Of a stretch of DNA of 64,000 nucleotides, positions 34,825-43,930 are shown piece by piece. This DNA is from Sulfurimicrobium sp964384915. Lineage in GTDB: Bacteria; Pseudomonadota; Gammaproteobacteria; Burkholderiales; Sulfuricellaceae. The stretch is from positions 37,882-101,881 of the forward strand of contig CAYLMA010000010.1 in NCBI GenBank assembly GCA_964384915.1. The letters are read 5' to 3'. Position 1 is the stretch's first letter. The number at the start of each line of letters is the position of its first letter. The translations under genes were made by a program, and so were the position numbers. The notes under the pieces are model-generated. The model ran no database searches. It was given only the letters and a program-made list of their open reading frames with translations, and was not told where the DNA came from.

Positions 34825-35277
34825 TCATCGGTCGGGATGTAGGTGATGTCGGTTAAGCCAGACCTGGTTCGGAGCGGCGGTCGCGAATTTCTGCGCCAGC
34901 AAATTGGGTGCTACCGGCAGTGTGTGGTTGGAGTTCGTCGTGGCCTTGAACTTGAGCTTCTGCCTGCAGCGGATCCCCAATTTCCTGCGGATGCGCTTGA
35001 CGCGGTAAACCGAGGTGTTGACGCCGTTCTCCGCCAGAGCCAGTTCCCGTTTGAGCTTTGCCAGTTCCAGTTCAACCTCGGTCAAAGGGCGTCGGGTCTT
35101 GCCAATCTCGCCCAACTTGCCTGTCTGCGCAATCTTTACCCAGTTCGCCAAGGTCGAAGGCGGCAACGACAAACGTCTCGCTGCTTCCTTGGCGCTCAAT
35201 CCCTCGTCCGTGACTTGCTTGACCGCCTGCTCACGAAATTCCTTGCTGTAAATCGCTTTCGGTATTCTCTGCTTCAT
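34825..35277 (-). pseudogene. IS3 transposase OrfA-OrfB fusion remnant
   Basis: This 150-residue open frame combines the OrfA helix-turn-helix (AKEAARRLSLPPSTLANWV) with an internal part of OrfB (RRKLGIRCRQKLKFKATT, LLAQKFATAAPNQVWL). The catalytic DDE region is out of frame behind a one-base insertion. It is a relic rather than a functional protein. Confidence 0.8.
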
Positions 35278-35346
35278 TTGACACCTCCGTCTCTATTTTA
35301 ACAAAACGTTGGTGTCCACTTTTTTCAGCTTACCTCAGCCGTAATA

Positions 35347-35422
35347 TGGCGCCCCGAAGACGAATCGAACGTCCGACCTACCCCTTAGGAGGGGGTTGCT
35401 CTATCCACTGAGCTACCGGGGC
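35347..35422 (-). tRNA. tRNA-Arg (CCT anticodon)
   Basis: This is a 76-base cloverleaf on the minus strand, with acceptor GCCCCGG/TCGGGGC, D arm GCTC-AGTGGATA-GAGC, anticodon stem ACCCC/GGGGT with loop CTCCTAA (anticodon CCT), T arm with TTCGATT, and an encoded CCA. It decodes AGG. Its 3' half is the integration site of the neighbouring element. Confidence 0.93.
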
Positions 35423-35519
35423 GAAGGCGTGATTTTACGCTAAAAACGCGGCGGATGGAAAAGGCGGATGCGGGGCGCCAGGGAGCGGACTGACAGGCCG
35501 CTAACGAGCGCGATCTGGT

Positions 35520-38201
35520 TTAATCCGCGCCGTTGTCAAGCCGGGCGCCGGGATGGGGCTGGTTTTCCAGCCAGTGATCGAGTTCTTCGGCGGGCATGGG
35601 TTTGGCGAAATAATAGCCCTGCAGATGGTTCACGCCCAGCTCGATCAGTTTGGCGGCTGCTTCCGCAGTCTCCACCCCTTCTGCCACCGTTTGCAGGTTT
35701 AGTGCATGTGCCAGATTGATGATGGCCTGCGTCATGGATAGTCCGTTTGTTTCATGCAGGCGCCTTACGAAGGAAATGTCGATCTTGAGCTCATCCACCT
35801 GCATTTCGTGGAGCTGCGAGAGCGACGAATAGCCGGTGCCAAAGTCGTCAATGGCAATGCGGAAACCTGCTTGCTTCAGCTCCTGTAAGCGATCCGCAGC
35901 ATGTTCCACATCCAGCAGCGCGAGGCTTTCCGTGACTTCGAGGGTGATGTGTTCTGGGGCAATCTGGTGTTTTGCGACCTCTTCCCGCAGGCGTTCGGTG
36001 AAGTAGGGGGTAAAGAGCTGGCGCTTGGAAATGTTGATTGCCAGGGTAAGATTTATGCCGGATTCCCGCCAGCGCTTGGCGGCGGCGAGGCTGGCGAGCA
36101 GAACCTGGTGCCCGAGTTCGTGGATCAGCCCAAGATTTTCCGCCATGGGAATGAAGGTGGCGGGGCTGATCCAGCCCTGCTCATCGTCATGCCAGCGGGC
36201 CAGCACTTCGACGCCTACGCAACAGCCACTGTTTGCGGCAATGATGGGCTGGAACCAGGCCTGAATTTTTTGGGCATTGATGGCGGTGGCGAGCCGGTTC
36301 TGGATGTAGAGTTCTTTTTTGCCTATCCCCTTGGCGGACATGTCTCGGAAGAAGCAGGTCTGGTTGCGCCCCTGCGCCTTGGCAAAAAACATGGCGCGGT
36401 CGGCCTGGGAGAACAGGGTTTCGATATCTTCCCCATCGTTGGGATACAATGCCACGCCCATGCTGAAAGTCACCAGCATGTCAGTATCTTCAACCTGCAA
36501 GGGAATTTGGACTTCTTCGCTCACTTTCATGGCGACATCGCGAATATCCTGTTCCGAGTCCATGTCGGGCAATAGCAGCACAAATTCATCCCCGCCCCAG
36601 CGTGCCACGGTGTCGCCCACACGCAGTTGACGACGCAGGCGTTCGGCAAAGGCTAGAAGTAGTTTGTCGCCGGATTTGTGGCCGAGCGTATCGTTGACGT
36701 TCTTGAAATGGTCCAGATCGATAAAGCAGATGCCGACCTTTTGCTGTGTGCGCGATGCCTGGCGCAGTGAAATCTTGATGCGGTCTTCCAGCAGCACCCG
36801 GTTGGGAAGGCCGGTGAGGGCATCGTGCAACGCCATGTGGGTGATTTGTTTTTCATTTAGATAGGTTTGCGTAATGTCGCGCAGAACGCCGCGTACGCCA
36901 GCCACCTTTCCTCCCTCATCGTGGAAGCAGACAAAGCGGCATTCAAGCCAAGGCGCATGGAGGCTGCCCTCCACAGCCAGGCGCAGGCGCAACAGGGCAT
37001 AGTTTTTTTCGCCGCTGGACAGGGCTTTGCATTGCGACCGCAAGACTTCGCGGTCCTCGCTGTGGATGAATTCATAGAGGCTCTTGCCGATTGCGTCTTT
37101 GCAGTGGGATAGCTTGCTCCAGCCTGGGCTGGCACGCAAAATTACGCCATCGCAGCTTACTTCAAGTACCGCTTCCTCGAGCATGGACAAAGTATCCAGA
37201 TAGGCTTTCTGCTCAAGGTTGCGGTTTTCGATCTCTTGCATCAGTTTGGCCATGGCATTAGCCAGGTCGGTGATTTCGTCCGGTTGCCTGCCGGCAGCCT
37301 GGAGTTGTTCTCTGGCCTGCGCCGCCTGGCCGATCTGGGCGTAATCGTTGGCGGCTGTTTCCAGATTTTCAATGCGCCTGACGGTGTGTGTCAGCCAGCG
37401 CCCCAGGCCAAGCCAGATCAGGCTGGTGATAATCAGAATGACAGCGATAGGGCGCAGCAGAAACTCTTTTAGCGGGTAGGCTAGGTGCAGTTCACGCTGC
37501 ACGATAAGCGTTGGCTGAATGCCGCCGCCGGGCCAGTCCAGATCTGTCTGGACCAGTTGCAGTCTGTTTGGCGTATACGCTTGTTTCGTGCCGGGTCGGA
37601 TCGTTTCGGGGATGCCGCCAGTGGATGTGGCAAGGACCTGGTCATGGAAGTAAAGATAGAGGCGGGTTTCCGGTGCGGCCATGGCGCTCATCGCGGCGTT
37701 GTTAATGGTTTTCAGCAACAGCAGCATGCCTTGCCCCTCTTCGCCTAACCAGATCGGCAAGCGATAGACGCGATATAGTTCACGTGCTTCCTCGGCATAA
37801 TGCCAGGCGGAAGTAAACAGGGCAGGGGTACTTTGTATCTTGTGCGCTTCGGGCCCGTAGCGGAAGATGACCTGGTCTTCCCCGCGCACAATCAGTAGAT
37901 TGGCAAAGTGGGTGAATTCCGATTGCGCATTGAGGAAGGCATTGAATTTTGGCCAGCGGGCGTCATTCTCTTCCTCCAGGATGCGGGAAAACTCGATGCG
38001 CGCCTTCATTTGCTCGGCGTCGTCCTGCCAGCGCTCTTCCTCCCTGGGAAGTTCCGTATCGTAGAGTTGCTGGATGGAAGAACGCTTCTGGGTGATCTCT
38101 CGTTCTTGCTGGGTGTAATAGTTGTTGGCGGCCACCATCGTGATGGCGATTGTCACGAAAAGGCCAACCAGCAGCAGGCGGGCCAAAGCCTGTCCACGCA
38201 A
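35520..38201 (-). CDS. membrane GGDEF-EAL protein with HAMP and PAS
   Basis: This cyclic-di-GMP synthase/phosphodiesterase type protein has about 893 residues. It has an N-terminal membrane helix, a periplasmic sensor region (residues about 30-240), a second helix (IAVILIITSLIWLGLGRWL), a HAMP-like linker, a PAS domain (LSMLEEAVLEVSCDGVILRASPG), GGDEF (WGGDEF with RVGD inhibitory site) and EAL with the variant EVLARW, then DDFGTGYSSL and EGVE. The catalytic Glu is kept, so hydrolysis is possible. The start is a TTG at 38201; the frame is open further up (CTG 38219) so the N terminus is uncertain. It directly follows a Tat-exported solute-binding gene, a likely periplasmic partner. Confidence 0.9.
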   Translation of the reverse strand: MRGQALARLLLVGLFVTIAITMVAANNYYTQQEREITQKRSSIQQLYDTELPREEERWQDDAEQMKARIEFSRILEEENDARWPKFNAFLNAQSEFTHFANLLIVRGEDQVIFRYGPEAHKIQSTPALFTSAWHYAEEARELYRVYRLPIWLGEEGQGMLLLLKTINNAAMSAMAAPETRLYLYFHDQVLATSTGGIPETIRPGTKQAYTPNRLQLVQTDLDWPGGGIQPTLIVQRELHLAYPLKEFLLRPIAVILIITSLIWLGLGRWLTHTVRRIENLETAANDYAQIGQAAQAREQLQAAGRQPDEITDLANAMAKLMQEIENRNLEQKAYLDTLSMLEEAVLEVSCDGVILRASPGWSKLSHCKDAIGKSLYEFIHSEDREVLRSQCKALSSGEKNYALLRLRLAVEGSLHAPWLECRFVCFHDEGGKVAGVRGVLRDITQTYLNEKQITHMALHDALTGLPNRVLLEDRIKISLRQASRTQQKVGICFIDLDHFKNVNDTLGHKSGDKLLLAFAERLRRQLRVGDTVARWGGDEFVLLLPDMDSEQDIRDVAMKVSEEVQIPLQVEDTDMLVTFSMGVALYPNDGEDIETLFSQADRAMFFAKAQGRNQTCFFRDMSAKGIGKKELYIQNRLATAINAQKIQAWFQPIIAANSGCCVGVEVLARWHDDEQGWISPATFIPMAENLGLIHELGHQVLLASLAAAKRWRESGINLTLAINISKRQLFTPYFTERLREEVAKHQIAPEHITLEVTESLALLDVEHAADRLQELKQAGFRIAIDDFGTGYSSLSQLHEMQVDELKIDISFVRRLHETNGLSMTQAIINLAHALNLQTVAEGVETAEAAAKLIELGVNHLQGYYFAKPMPAEELDHWLENQPHPGARLDNGAD

Positions 38202-38251
38202 GGTGCCACGGTCGCGCAGCAGCCCGGAAATGCACTTTGAAATGAGCTGGA

Positions 38252-39286
38252 CTATGGCTTGACTCCTGCGATCCGGCTGTTTATCAGGGTGTCGATGTCG
38301 AAGGCGTCATCAGCAAGAATGCCCGCCGCGCGCATGAATTGTGCCGTGGCATCGATCTGGCGGCGCGAAAAGCGGACATCGCTCGGGTACATGCCGCGTT
38401 GGCGGGTCAGAACGTCAATCAGTTCGAGTCTTTCGTTCTGATCCTGAAGGCCGAGACGGTTGACAACCCCCGCCGCGTCAGTCTTGGCGATCCATTCCAA
38501 GGACTGGTTCAGCATGCGCACCATGGTCTCAGCACGTTGCGAATCTTGTTTCAGGTTTTCGGCGGAAGTGGTGAGCGTGGCGCGCAAATGCCCCGCGCCG
38601 GGAATTTTGTCTAATATCTTGGGGTCGCTAAAGTCGCTGAGCACAAAGCCGGCTTTGTGCCGCGCCAGGCCGCTCATGAAAGGTTCCTCGCAGAAAACGG
38701 CATCGACCGATCCGCTGCTGAGTGCGCCGAATTGCCCATCCCAGTTCTGTGCGGTGGGCACCCAGCGTACCTCATGGGGCTTTATTCCATTGGCGTTCAG
38801 AAAAACTTCAGTCACTTGCTGAAGATAGGTCTTGCTGGTTATGTTCCCGACAGAAACGCCAATCGAGCGGCCCTTGAGATCGGCGACACTTTTGATCTGT
38901 TTGCGTAACTTGTTGCTCACCACGATGCCATAGGGCGGCACCTGGCCGCTTAAAGAGGCCAGGGCCAGGACTTTCTTGCCCTTGCTGTGGAAGGCGTGCA
39001 ACACCGTAAAACCCTGCGCGGAGAACTGGGCGTTGCCGTCCAGCATGTCCTCCAGGGCGTGTACGCCGCTGGGAAAATAACGGATGATCAATTGCACGCC
39101 CTGGTTGTGGTCTATGCCCAGAATGGGGATGAGTTCGATAGGGAGGAAGGGAAGCGAACGGGGGCCGGGAATGTTAATGCGTATCGGCGTTCGGATGGCA
39201 ATGGCCTTGGCTGTTCCGCTGAGCGCTGCCAGAGGCAGGGCGGATAGGGCTTTCAGGACGTTCCTGCGCGACGGGTTCATGGTCAC
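38252..39286 (-). CDS. Tat-exported solute-binding protein (NMT1/SsuA-like)
   Basis: This 344-residue periplasmic protein has a twin-arginine signal (SRRNVLKALSALPLAALSGTAKA). It has the NMT1/ABC-substrate-binding fold (VADLKGRSIGVSVGNITSKTYLQQV; PHEVRWVPTAQNWDGQFGALSSGSVDAVFCEEPF, cited in pieces). Relatives bind sulfonates, taurine or thiamine precursors. No ABC permease or ATPase lies next to it. Its stop is about 50 bases before the start of the GGDEF-EAL membrane protein, so the pair may be a ligand sensor feeding c-di-GMP signalling (inference). ATG 39280 is an alternative start. Confidence 0.85.
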   Translation of the reverse strand: MTMNPSRRNVLKALSALPLAALSGTAKAIAIRTPIRINIPGPRSLPFLPIELIPILGIDHNQGVQLIIRYFPSGVHALEDMLDGNAQFSAQGFTVLHAFHSKGKKVLALASLSGQVPPYGIVVSNKLRKQIKSVADLKGRSIGVSVGNITSKTYLQQVTEVFLNANGIKPHEVRWVPTAQNWDGQFGALSSGSVDAVFCEEPFMSGLARHKAGFVLSDFSDPKILDKIPGAGHLRATLTTSAENLKQDSQRAETMVRMLNQSLEWIAKTDAAGVVNRLGLQDQNERLELIDVLTRQRGMYPSDVRFSRRQIDATAQFMRAAGILADDAFDIDTLINSRIAGVKP

Positions 39287-39397
39287 CTCTGTTTGTCCAG
39301 GCCGGCTGCGGCGGAATGAATGGCTTCGGCTATGTTAAACTCCAGACTATTGCAATGACAATAGACGCAAGAATTTAAGCGCTTTTTAGGAAAGATC

Positions 39398-39793
39398 ATG
39401 GCACTGTCGGCAGAGCAGCAGAAACAACTTGAATTGGCGCTGAAAACGCGTTACCAGCAATTGGTCGGTGAAGTGCGTCAGGAGCTCGGGCAGGACGGCG
39501 AGCAGCACTTTGCCGATTTCGCCGAGGCGGGCGGATCGGACCAGGGCGATGAATCCGTCGCCGATGCGCTGGCGGACATTGCCGCGGCACGGGTGGACCG
39601 CCAGGTCAACGAAATGCGCGCCATTGAATCGGCACGCAAACAGATCAAGATGGGCGAGTATGGCGTTTGTGAAGATTGCGGCGAGCATATCCGCTTCGAG
39701 CGCTTGCTGGCCTATCCCACAGCCGTGCGTTGCATCAATTGCCAAGAGCAACATGAAAAAACACACGCCAGCGAAAACACGCCTTCGATGTAA
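39398..39793 (+). CDS. DksA/TraR-type zinc-finger protein
   Basis: This 131-residue protein has an N-terminal coiled coil (residues 5-80, LSAEQQKQLELALKTRYQQL) and a C4 zinc finger (CEDC...CINC, residues about 89-113) of the DksA/TraR family. It lacks the classical DxxDxA coiled-coil tip in its E. coli form (the region around GGSDQGDESVADALADI differs), so it may be a TraR/YbiI-like relative rather than DksA itself. It is followed three bases later by the ABC-F gene, suggesting one transcript. The ribosome site AGGAAAG precedes ATG 39398. Confidence 0.85.
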   Translation: MALSAEQQKQLELALKTRYQQLVGEVRQELGQDGEQHFADFAEAGGSDQGDESVADALADIAAARVDRQVNEMRAIESARKQIKMGEYGVCEDCGEHIRFERLLAYPTAVRCINCQEQHEKTHASENTPSM

Positions 39794-39796
39794 TTT

Positions 39797-41707
39797 ATGC
39801 CACTTATTCAACTCGATAAAATATCTCTCGCCTTCGGGCATGTGCCACTGCTCGACCATGCTGACCTGGTGCTGGAACCCGGCGAGCGGGTCGGCCTGAT
39901 CGGCCGCAACGGCACCGGCAAGTCCAGCTTGCTCAAGATCATCGCCGGTACGGCGCAACCCGACGACGGCCGGGTGTGGCGCGCGCCGGGGATGAAGCTG
40001 GCCTACGTCCCGCAGGAGCCTGAGCTCAATCCCGGGCATACGGTGTTCGAAGCCGTGGCCGAGGGCTTGGGCGCGGCACACCAGTTCCTGCTCGACTATC
40101 ATGAGGTCACCCATGCCATGGGCGACCCGGATGCCGACATGGATGCCCTGCTGGCGCGTATGCACGATTTGCAGGTGGAGCTCGAAGCGCACGATGGCTG
40201 GAACATGAAGGCGCGGGTGGAGGCCACCATGAGCCGGCTCTCCTTGCCGGAAGATGTCAAGATCGGGGCCCTGTCCGGTGGCCAGAAAAAGCGCGTGGCG
40301 CTGGCGCAGGCGCTGGTGATGGCGCCCGACATGCTGTTGCTGGACGAACCGACCAACCACCTGGATCTTGCCGCCATCGAGTGGCTGGAAGGCCTGCTCA
40401 ACGAATTCTCCGGCAGCGTGCTGCTGATCACCCACGACCGGCGCTTTCTCGACAATGTGGCGACGCGTATCGTCGAACTGGATCGCGGCCTGCTGGTGGG
40501 TTTCGATGGCAATTTTTCCGCCTACCAGGTCAAGAAGCAGGAGCTGCTCGAAATCGAGGCGGTGCACAACGAGAAATTCGACAAGGTGCTGGCCCAGGAG
40601 GAAGTCTGGATCAGGAAGGGCATCCAGGCGCGCCGTACCCGCAACGAAGGCCGCGTGCTGCGGCTGGAGGCCTTGCGCCGCGAACGCGCCGCGCGCCGCG
40701 AGCGCAGCGGCACGGTCAACCTCAGCGTCGACCAGGGCGAGCGCTCCGGCAAGCTGGTGGCGGAGTTGGAAAACGTCAGCAAGTCCTACGGCGACAAGAC
40801 CATCATCCGGGATTTCACCGGCCGTGTGATGCGCGGCGACAAGATCGGCCTGGTCGGGCCCAACGGGGCGGGCAAGAGCACCCTGCTCAAGCTCATCCTG
40901 GGCGAACTGCAGCCGGACAGCGGCACGGTCAAGCTGGGCACCAAGATGGCCGTGGCCTATTTCGACCAGTTCCGCACCCAGCTCGACGAGGAGGCCACCC
41001 TGGCCGACACCATCAGCAAGGGCAGCGATTTCATTGAAATCGGCGGCGAGAAGAAGCACGTCATCAGCTACCTGGAAGACTTCCTGTTCGCGCCGCAGCG
41101 CGCCCGCTCGCCGGTGAAATCCCTGTCCGGCGGCGAGCGCAACCGGCTCCTGCTGGCGCGCCTGTTCACCCGCCCGGCCAACGTGCTGGTGCTGGACGAA
41201 CCCACCAACGACCTCGACATCGAAACCCTGGAGTTGCTCGAATCCCTGCTGCAGGACTACAAGGGCACGGTTCTGCTGGTTTCACACGACCGGACTTTCC
41301 TCGACAACGTGGTGACCCAGGTCATCGCCTTCGAGGGCGACGGCAAGCTGCAGGAATATGCCGGCGGCTACGACGACTACGTGCGCACGAAAAAGATGCG
41401 CGAAGCCGGGGAGCAGAAGAAGCCGGACGTGCCGCAAAAGCCTGTTCAAAAGCCAGTCAAGCCCGTTCCCAGGGTGAAACTGAGCTTCAACGAAAACCGC
41501 GAGTTGGAAGCGCTGCCCGGCAAGATCGAAGCGCTGGAACAGGAGCAGGCAGAAATCGGCGCCAAGCTGGCCGATGCCGACATCTATCGCAGCGATCCGG
41601 CAGGGGCCAAGCGCTTGCAGGAGCGTGTCAGCGTGATCGAGGAGGAGTTGCTCCTGGCGCTGGCGCGCTGGGAAGAGCTGGAAGCCAAGCAGAAGGGGGC
41701 GGAGTAA
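39797..41707 (+). CDS. uup: ABC-F family ATPase (Uup-like)
   Basis: This soluble twin-ATPase of 636 residues has two ABC domains: Walker A GRNGTGKSS and GPNGAGKST, signatures LSGGQKKRVALAQAL and LSGGERNRLLLARL, Walker B LLLDEPTNHLD and LVLDEPTNDLD. An inter-domain linker lies between them. The C-terminal extension is lysine/proline-rich and then a coiled coil (residues about 560-636), the feature that distinguishes Uup from other ABC-F proteins. Uup is linked to ribosome function and to transposon excision control. It is coupled to the DksA/TraR-like gene. Confidence 0.9.
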   Translation: MPLIQLDKISLAFGHVPLLDHADLVLEPGERVGLIGRNGTGKSSLLKIIAGTAQPDDGRVWRAPGMKLAYVPQEPELNPGHTVFEAVAEGLGAAHQFLLDYHEVTHAMGDPDADMDALLARMHDLQVELEAHDGWNMKARVEATMSRLSLPEDVKIGALSGGQKKRVALAQALVMAPDMLLLDEPTNHLDLAAIEWLEGLLNEFSGSVLLITHDRRFLDNVATRIVELDRGLLVGFDGNFSAYQVKKQELLEIEAVHNEKFDKVLAQEEVWIRKGIQARRTRNEGRVLRLEALRRERAARRERSGTVNLSVDQGERSGKLVAELENVSKSYGDKTIIRDFTGRVMRGDKIGLVGPNGAGKSTLLKLILGELQPDSGTVKLGTKMAVAYFDQFRTQLDEEATLADTISKGSDFIEIGGEKKHVISYLEDFLFAPQRARSPVKSLSGGERNRLLLARLFTRPANVLVLDEPTNDLDIETLELLESLLQDYKGTVLLVSHDRTFLDNVVTQVIAFEGDGKLQEYAGGYDDYVRTKKMREAGEQKKPDVPQKPVQKPVKPVPRVKLSFNENRELEALPGKIEALEQEQAEIGAKLADADIYRSDPAGAKRLQERVSVIEEELLLALARWEELEAKQKGAE

Positions 41708-41806
41708 TTTTCAGTGTTGTGCGCCTGCTGGAAATCTATTGACGTGCCGGGGATGGATAGAGCAGAATCTAGTCAGTTAATCTAACCAGTTTCGTGCGAG
41801 GTCATC

Positions 41807-42070
41807 ATGCATTCAACCCAGTGGCAACTCCAGGACGCCAAGGCCCGCTTCAGCGAAGTGGTGGAAGCGGCGATGCGCGGCGAGCCGCAGCACATCACCC
41901 GCCGTGGCAAGGAAGCGGTAGTGGTTCTTTCCGAGCAGGCTTTTGAAGCCCTGCAACACAGTGCCCAGGCCGCCGCACCGGGCTTTGTCGCTCACCTGCT
42001 TGCCGTGCCTAAAGATGGCGGGGCATTCGAGCGCCTATCCCTGGCGCCCCGCGAAGTGGATTTTTCTTGA
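41807..42070 (+). CDS. Phd/YefM-family antitoxin
   Basis: This 87-residue protein has the Phd/YefM N-terminal DNA-binding domain (WQLQDAKARFSEVVEAAMRGEPQHITRRGKEAVVVLSE, cited in parts). The variable C terminus would bind the toxin. Its stop overlaps the VapC-like start, so the two are translationally coupled. As in other modules it probably represses its own promoter, which would lie in 41708-41806. Confidence 0.9.
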   Translation: MHSTQWQLQDAKARFSEVVEAAMRGEPQHITRRGKEAVVVLSEQAFEALQHSAQAAAPGFVAHLLAVPKDGGAFERLSLAPREVDFS

Positions 42071-42471
42071 TTCTGCTCGACACGGTGGTGCTTTCCGAGC
42101 TGCGCAAGCAACACCCATCTCCCGAGGTTGTTGCCTGGCTGAGCGGTTTTTGCGATAGCGACCTGTTCTTGAGCGTGGTCAGCCTGGGCGAAATCGAACG
42201 CGGGATCGAGAAAAAACGCCACGACGATCCCGTTTTTGCCGCCGCGCTGACCCGCTGGCTGGAGGATTTGCTGCGCCTCTATGGCGATCGCGTGCTGCCC
42301 GTCACCCCGGCCATCGCCCGTCGTTGGGGTCGTCTTTCCGCGCAACATGGCAACGATGGCGCCGATTTGCTCATTGCCGCAACGGCGCTGGTCCACGGCT
42401 TGCAGATCGCGACGCGGAATGCGCGCCACTTTGCACCTTTGGGTGTGGCAGTCGTCAATCCGTTCGAATAG
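42067..42471 (+). CDS. PIN-domain VapC-family toxin
   Basis: This 134-residue PIN-domain ribonuclease-type toxin has the acidic active-site pattern: D5 (LLDTVVLSE), E near 43 (SLGEIERG), and the later GADLLIAA and IATRNARHF block. VapC toxins cleave tRNA or rRNA. It starts at TTG 42067, overlapping the antitoxin TGA. It is most like FitB-type VapC. The module lies between uup and thiL with no sign of a surrounding mobile element. Confidence 0.9.
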   Translation: MILLDTVVLSELRKQHPSPEVVAWLSGFCDSDLFLSVVSLGEIERGIEKKRHDDPVFAAALTRWLEDLLRLYGDRVLPVTPAIARRWGRLSAQHGNDGADLLIAATALVHGLQIATRNARHFAPLGVAVVNPFE

Positions 42472-42495
42472 AAACGGAAAGAGCCCACCATCGCC

Positions 42496-43455
42496 ATGCC
42501 CTCCGAATTCGATCTGATCCGCCACTATTTCACCCGGCCCACGCCGAGCGCCTTGCTGGGCGTGGGAGATGATGCCGCCTTGCTGCAAATTTCTCCAGGC
42601 ATGGCGCTGGCTGTTTCGGTGGACATGCTGGTGGAAGGGCGGCATTTCTCGCCGCAGGACGGCCCCGGCACGGTGGGCCACAAGTCCCTCGCGGTGAATC
42701 TTTCCGATATGGCTGCCATGGGCGCCACGCCACGCTGGGCGACGCTGGCGCTGGCGCTGCCGGCAGCCGACGAGAAATGGCTGCGCGGCTTTGCCGGGGG
42801 ATTTTTCGGCCTGGCGAGCAAGTTTGGCGTCGAGCTGATCGGCGGCGACACCACGCGCGGGCCGCTCAACATCTGCATCCAGATCATGGGCGAAGTGCCG
42901 GCCGGGCAGGCCTTGCGCCGCGATGGTGCCGAGGCGGGAGATGAAATCTGGGTCAGCGGCACGCTGGGTACCGCCGCTCTGGCGCTGGCTTTCCGCCAGG
43001 GCAGGGTGGAACTGGAACAGATGGAAGCCGCCGCCTGCCTGCCGGCGCTCTATGTTCCCCAGCCGCGCGTGGCGCTGGGGCTGGCGCTGCGCGGCATTGC
43101 CAGTGCCGCGATCGATATTTCCGACGGCCTGCTCGCCGATCTGGGGCATATCCTGGAGCAGTCAGGGGTGGGCGCGGAAATTCATTTCGAGGCCTTGCCC
43201 CTGCATGAGGTGGTGCGCCGCCATATCGGCCTCGATGTCACGAAAAACTGCGTGCTGGCGGGCGGTGATGATTACGAACTGTGCTTTACCGCGCCTGTCG
43301 GGCGCCATGCGGAACTGCATGCCCTGGCGCAAAAACTGGCGCTGCCGCTGAGCTGCGTCGGCCGTATTGCCGGCGAAGTGGGGCTGGCCGTGCTGGACGG
43401 GAAGGGAAATTCCATGCCGGTAGAAGTGAAGGGATTTGACCACTTTGCGCCATAA
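42496..43455 (+). CDS. thiL: thiamine-monophosphate kinase
   Basis: This 319-residue enzyme phosphorylates thiamine monophosphate to the diphosphate in the last step of thiamine biosynthesis. ThiL/PurM-fold motifs are clear: VGDDAALL, SVDMLVEGRHF, VNLSDMAAMGATPRW, GGDTTRGP, AIDISDGLLADLGHI, and GGDDYELCF. It starts the run thiL-pgpA-pncC-recA, an arrangement common in betaproteobacteria. Its 3' end overlaps the pgpA start by 20 bases. Confidence 0.95.
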   Translation: MPSEFDLIRHYFTRPTPSALLGVGDDAALLQISPGMALAVSVDMLVEGRHFSPQDGPGTVGHKSLAVNLSDMAAMGATPRWATLALALPAADEKWLRGFAGGFFGLASKFGVELIGGDTTRGPLNICIQIMGEVPAGQALRRDGAEAGDEIWVSGTLGTAALALAFRQGRVELEQMEAAACLPALYVPQPRVALGLALRGIASAAIDISDGLLADLGHILEQSGVGAEIHFEALPLHEVVRRHIGLDVTKNCVLAGGDDYELCFTAPVGRHAELHALAQKLALPLSCVGRIAGEVGLAVLDGKGNSMPVEVKGFDHFAP

Positions 43456-43930
43456 GCCGGACCTGAAACTGCTTTTTGCCCACCCGGCCCATTTCCTGTC
43501 CCTGGGCTTCGGTTCCGGCCTGTCGCCTGTCGCGCCGGGGACGGCGGGGTCGCTGCTGGCCATTCCCCTGTTCCTGGCGCTGGCTCATTTTTTTCCGCTG
43601 CCGATCCTGCTGGCCGTGGTGGCGTTGTCGTTCGGCCTGGGAGTGTGGTTCTGCGATCTGACCGGCAAGGCGCTGGGCGTATCCGACCACGGCGGCATCG
43701 TGTGGGATGAGATCGTGGCGATGTGGCTGATCCTGGCTTTCACGCCGCCGGGCGGGTTGTGGTTTGGCGCCGCCTTTGCGCTGTTCCGCCTGTTCGATAT
43801 CTGGAAGCCCTTTCCCATCCGCTATTTCGACCAGCACGTCAAAGGCGGCTTCGGGGTGATGCTGGATGATCTGCTGGCAGCGGGCTATGCGCTTGCTGTT
43901 CTCAAGTTGCTGGAGCATTTTTATGGATGA
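43436..43930 (+). CDS. pgpA: phosphatidylglycerophosphatase A
   Basis: This inner-membrane lipid phosphatase of 164 residues makes phosphatidylglycerol from its phosphate precursor. The family pattern is clear: LGFGSGLSPVAPGTAGSL near the N terminus, the catalytic block HGGIVWDEIVAMW, and the later FRLFDIWKPFPI and DQHVKGGFGVMLDD. The start is TTG 43436, overlapping thiL (20 bases) with an AAGGG site nearby. It overlaps pncC by eight bases, so the three genes are coupled. Confidence 0.93.
   Translation: MTTLRHKPDLKLLFAHPAHFLSLGFGSGLSPVAPGTAGSLLAIPLFLALAHFFPLPILLAVVALSFGLGVWFCDLTGKALGVSDHGGIVWDEIVAMWLILAFTPPGGLWFGAAFALFRLFDIWKPFPIRYFDQHVKGGFGVMLDDLLAAGYALAVLKLLEHFYG

Larger units (their letters stand above)
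34254..35318 (-). mobile_element. degenerate IS3-family insertion sequence
   Basis: The ends are 12-bp inverted repeats (TGGACACCAACG at 34254-34265, CGTTGGTGTCCA at 35307-35318) starting TG and ending CA, as in IS3. On the minus strand the OrfA start is intact (YSKEFREQAVKQVTDEGLSA). It then jumps after LKRELALAE straight into OrfB (NTSVYRVKRIRRKLG), an internal deletion. An extra base after PNQVWL shifts the frame. A 100-base insertion follows YRKLLD. The last part (MVASISRRGNCYDNAPMESL...) is an open fragment. The element cannot make transposase. No clear target duplication was seen. Confidence 0.85.

Noticed and set aside
39347..39364. Short inverted repeat CTATTG-N6-CAATAG before the DksA-like gene
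   Set aside because: Only six bases per arm in an AT-rich stretch, with no second copy or family; too weak to call an operator.
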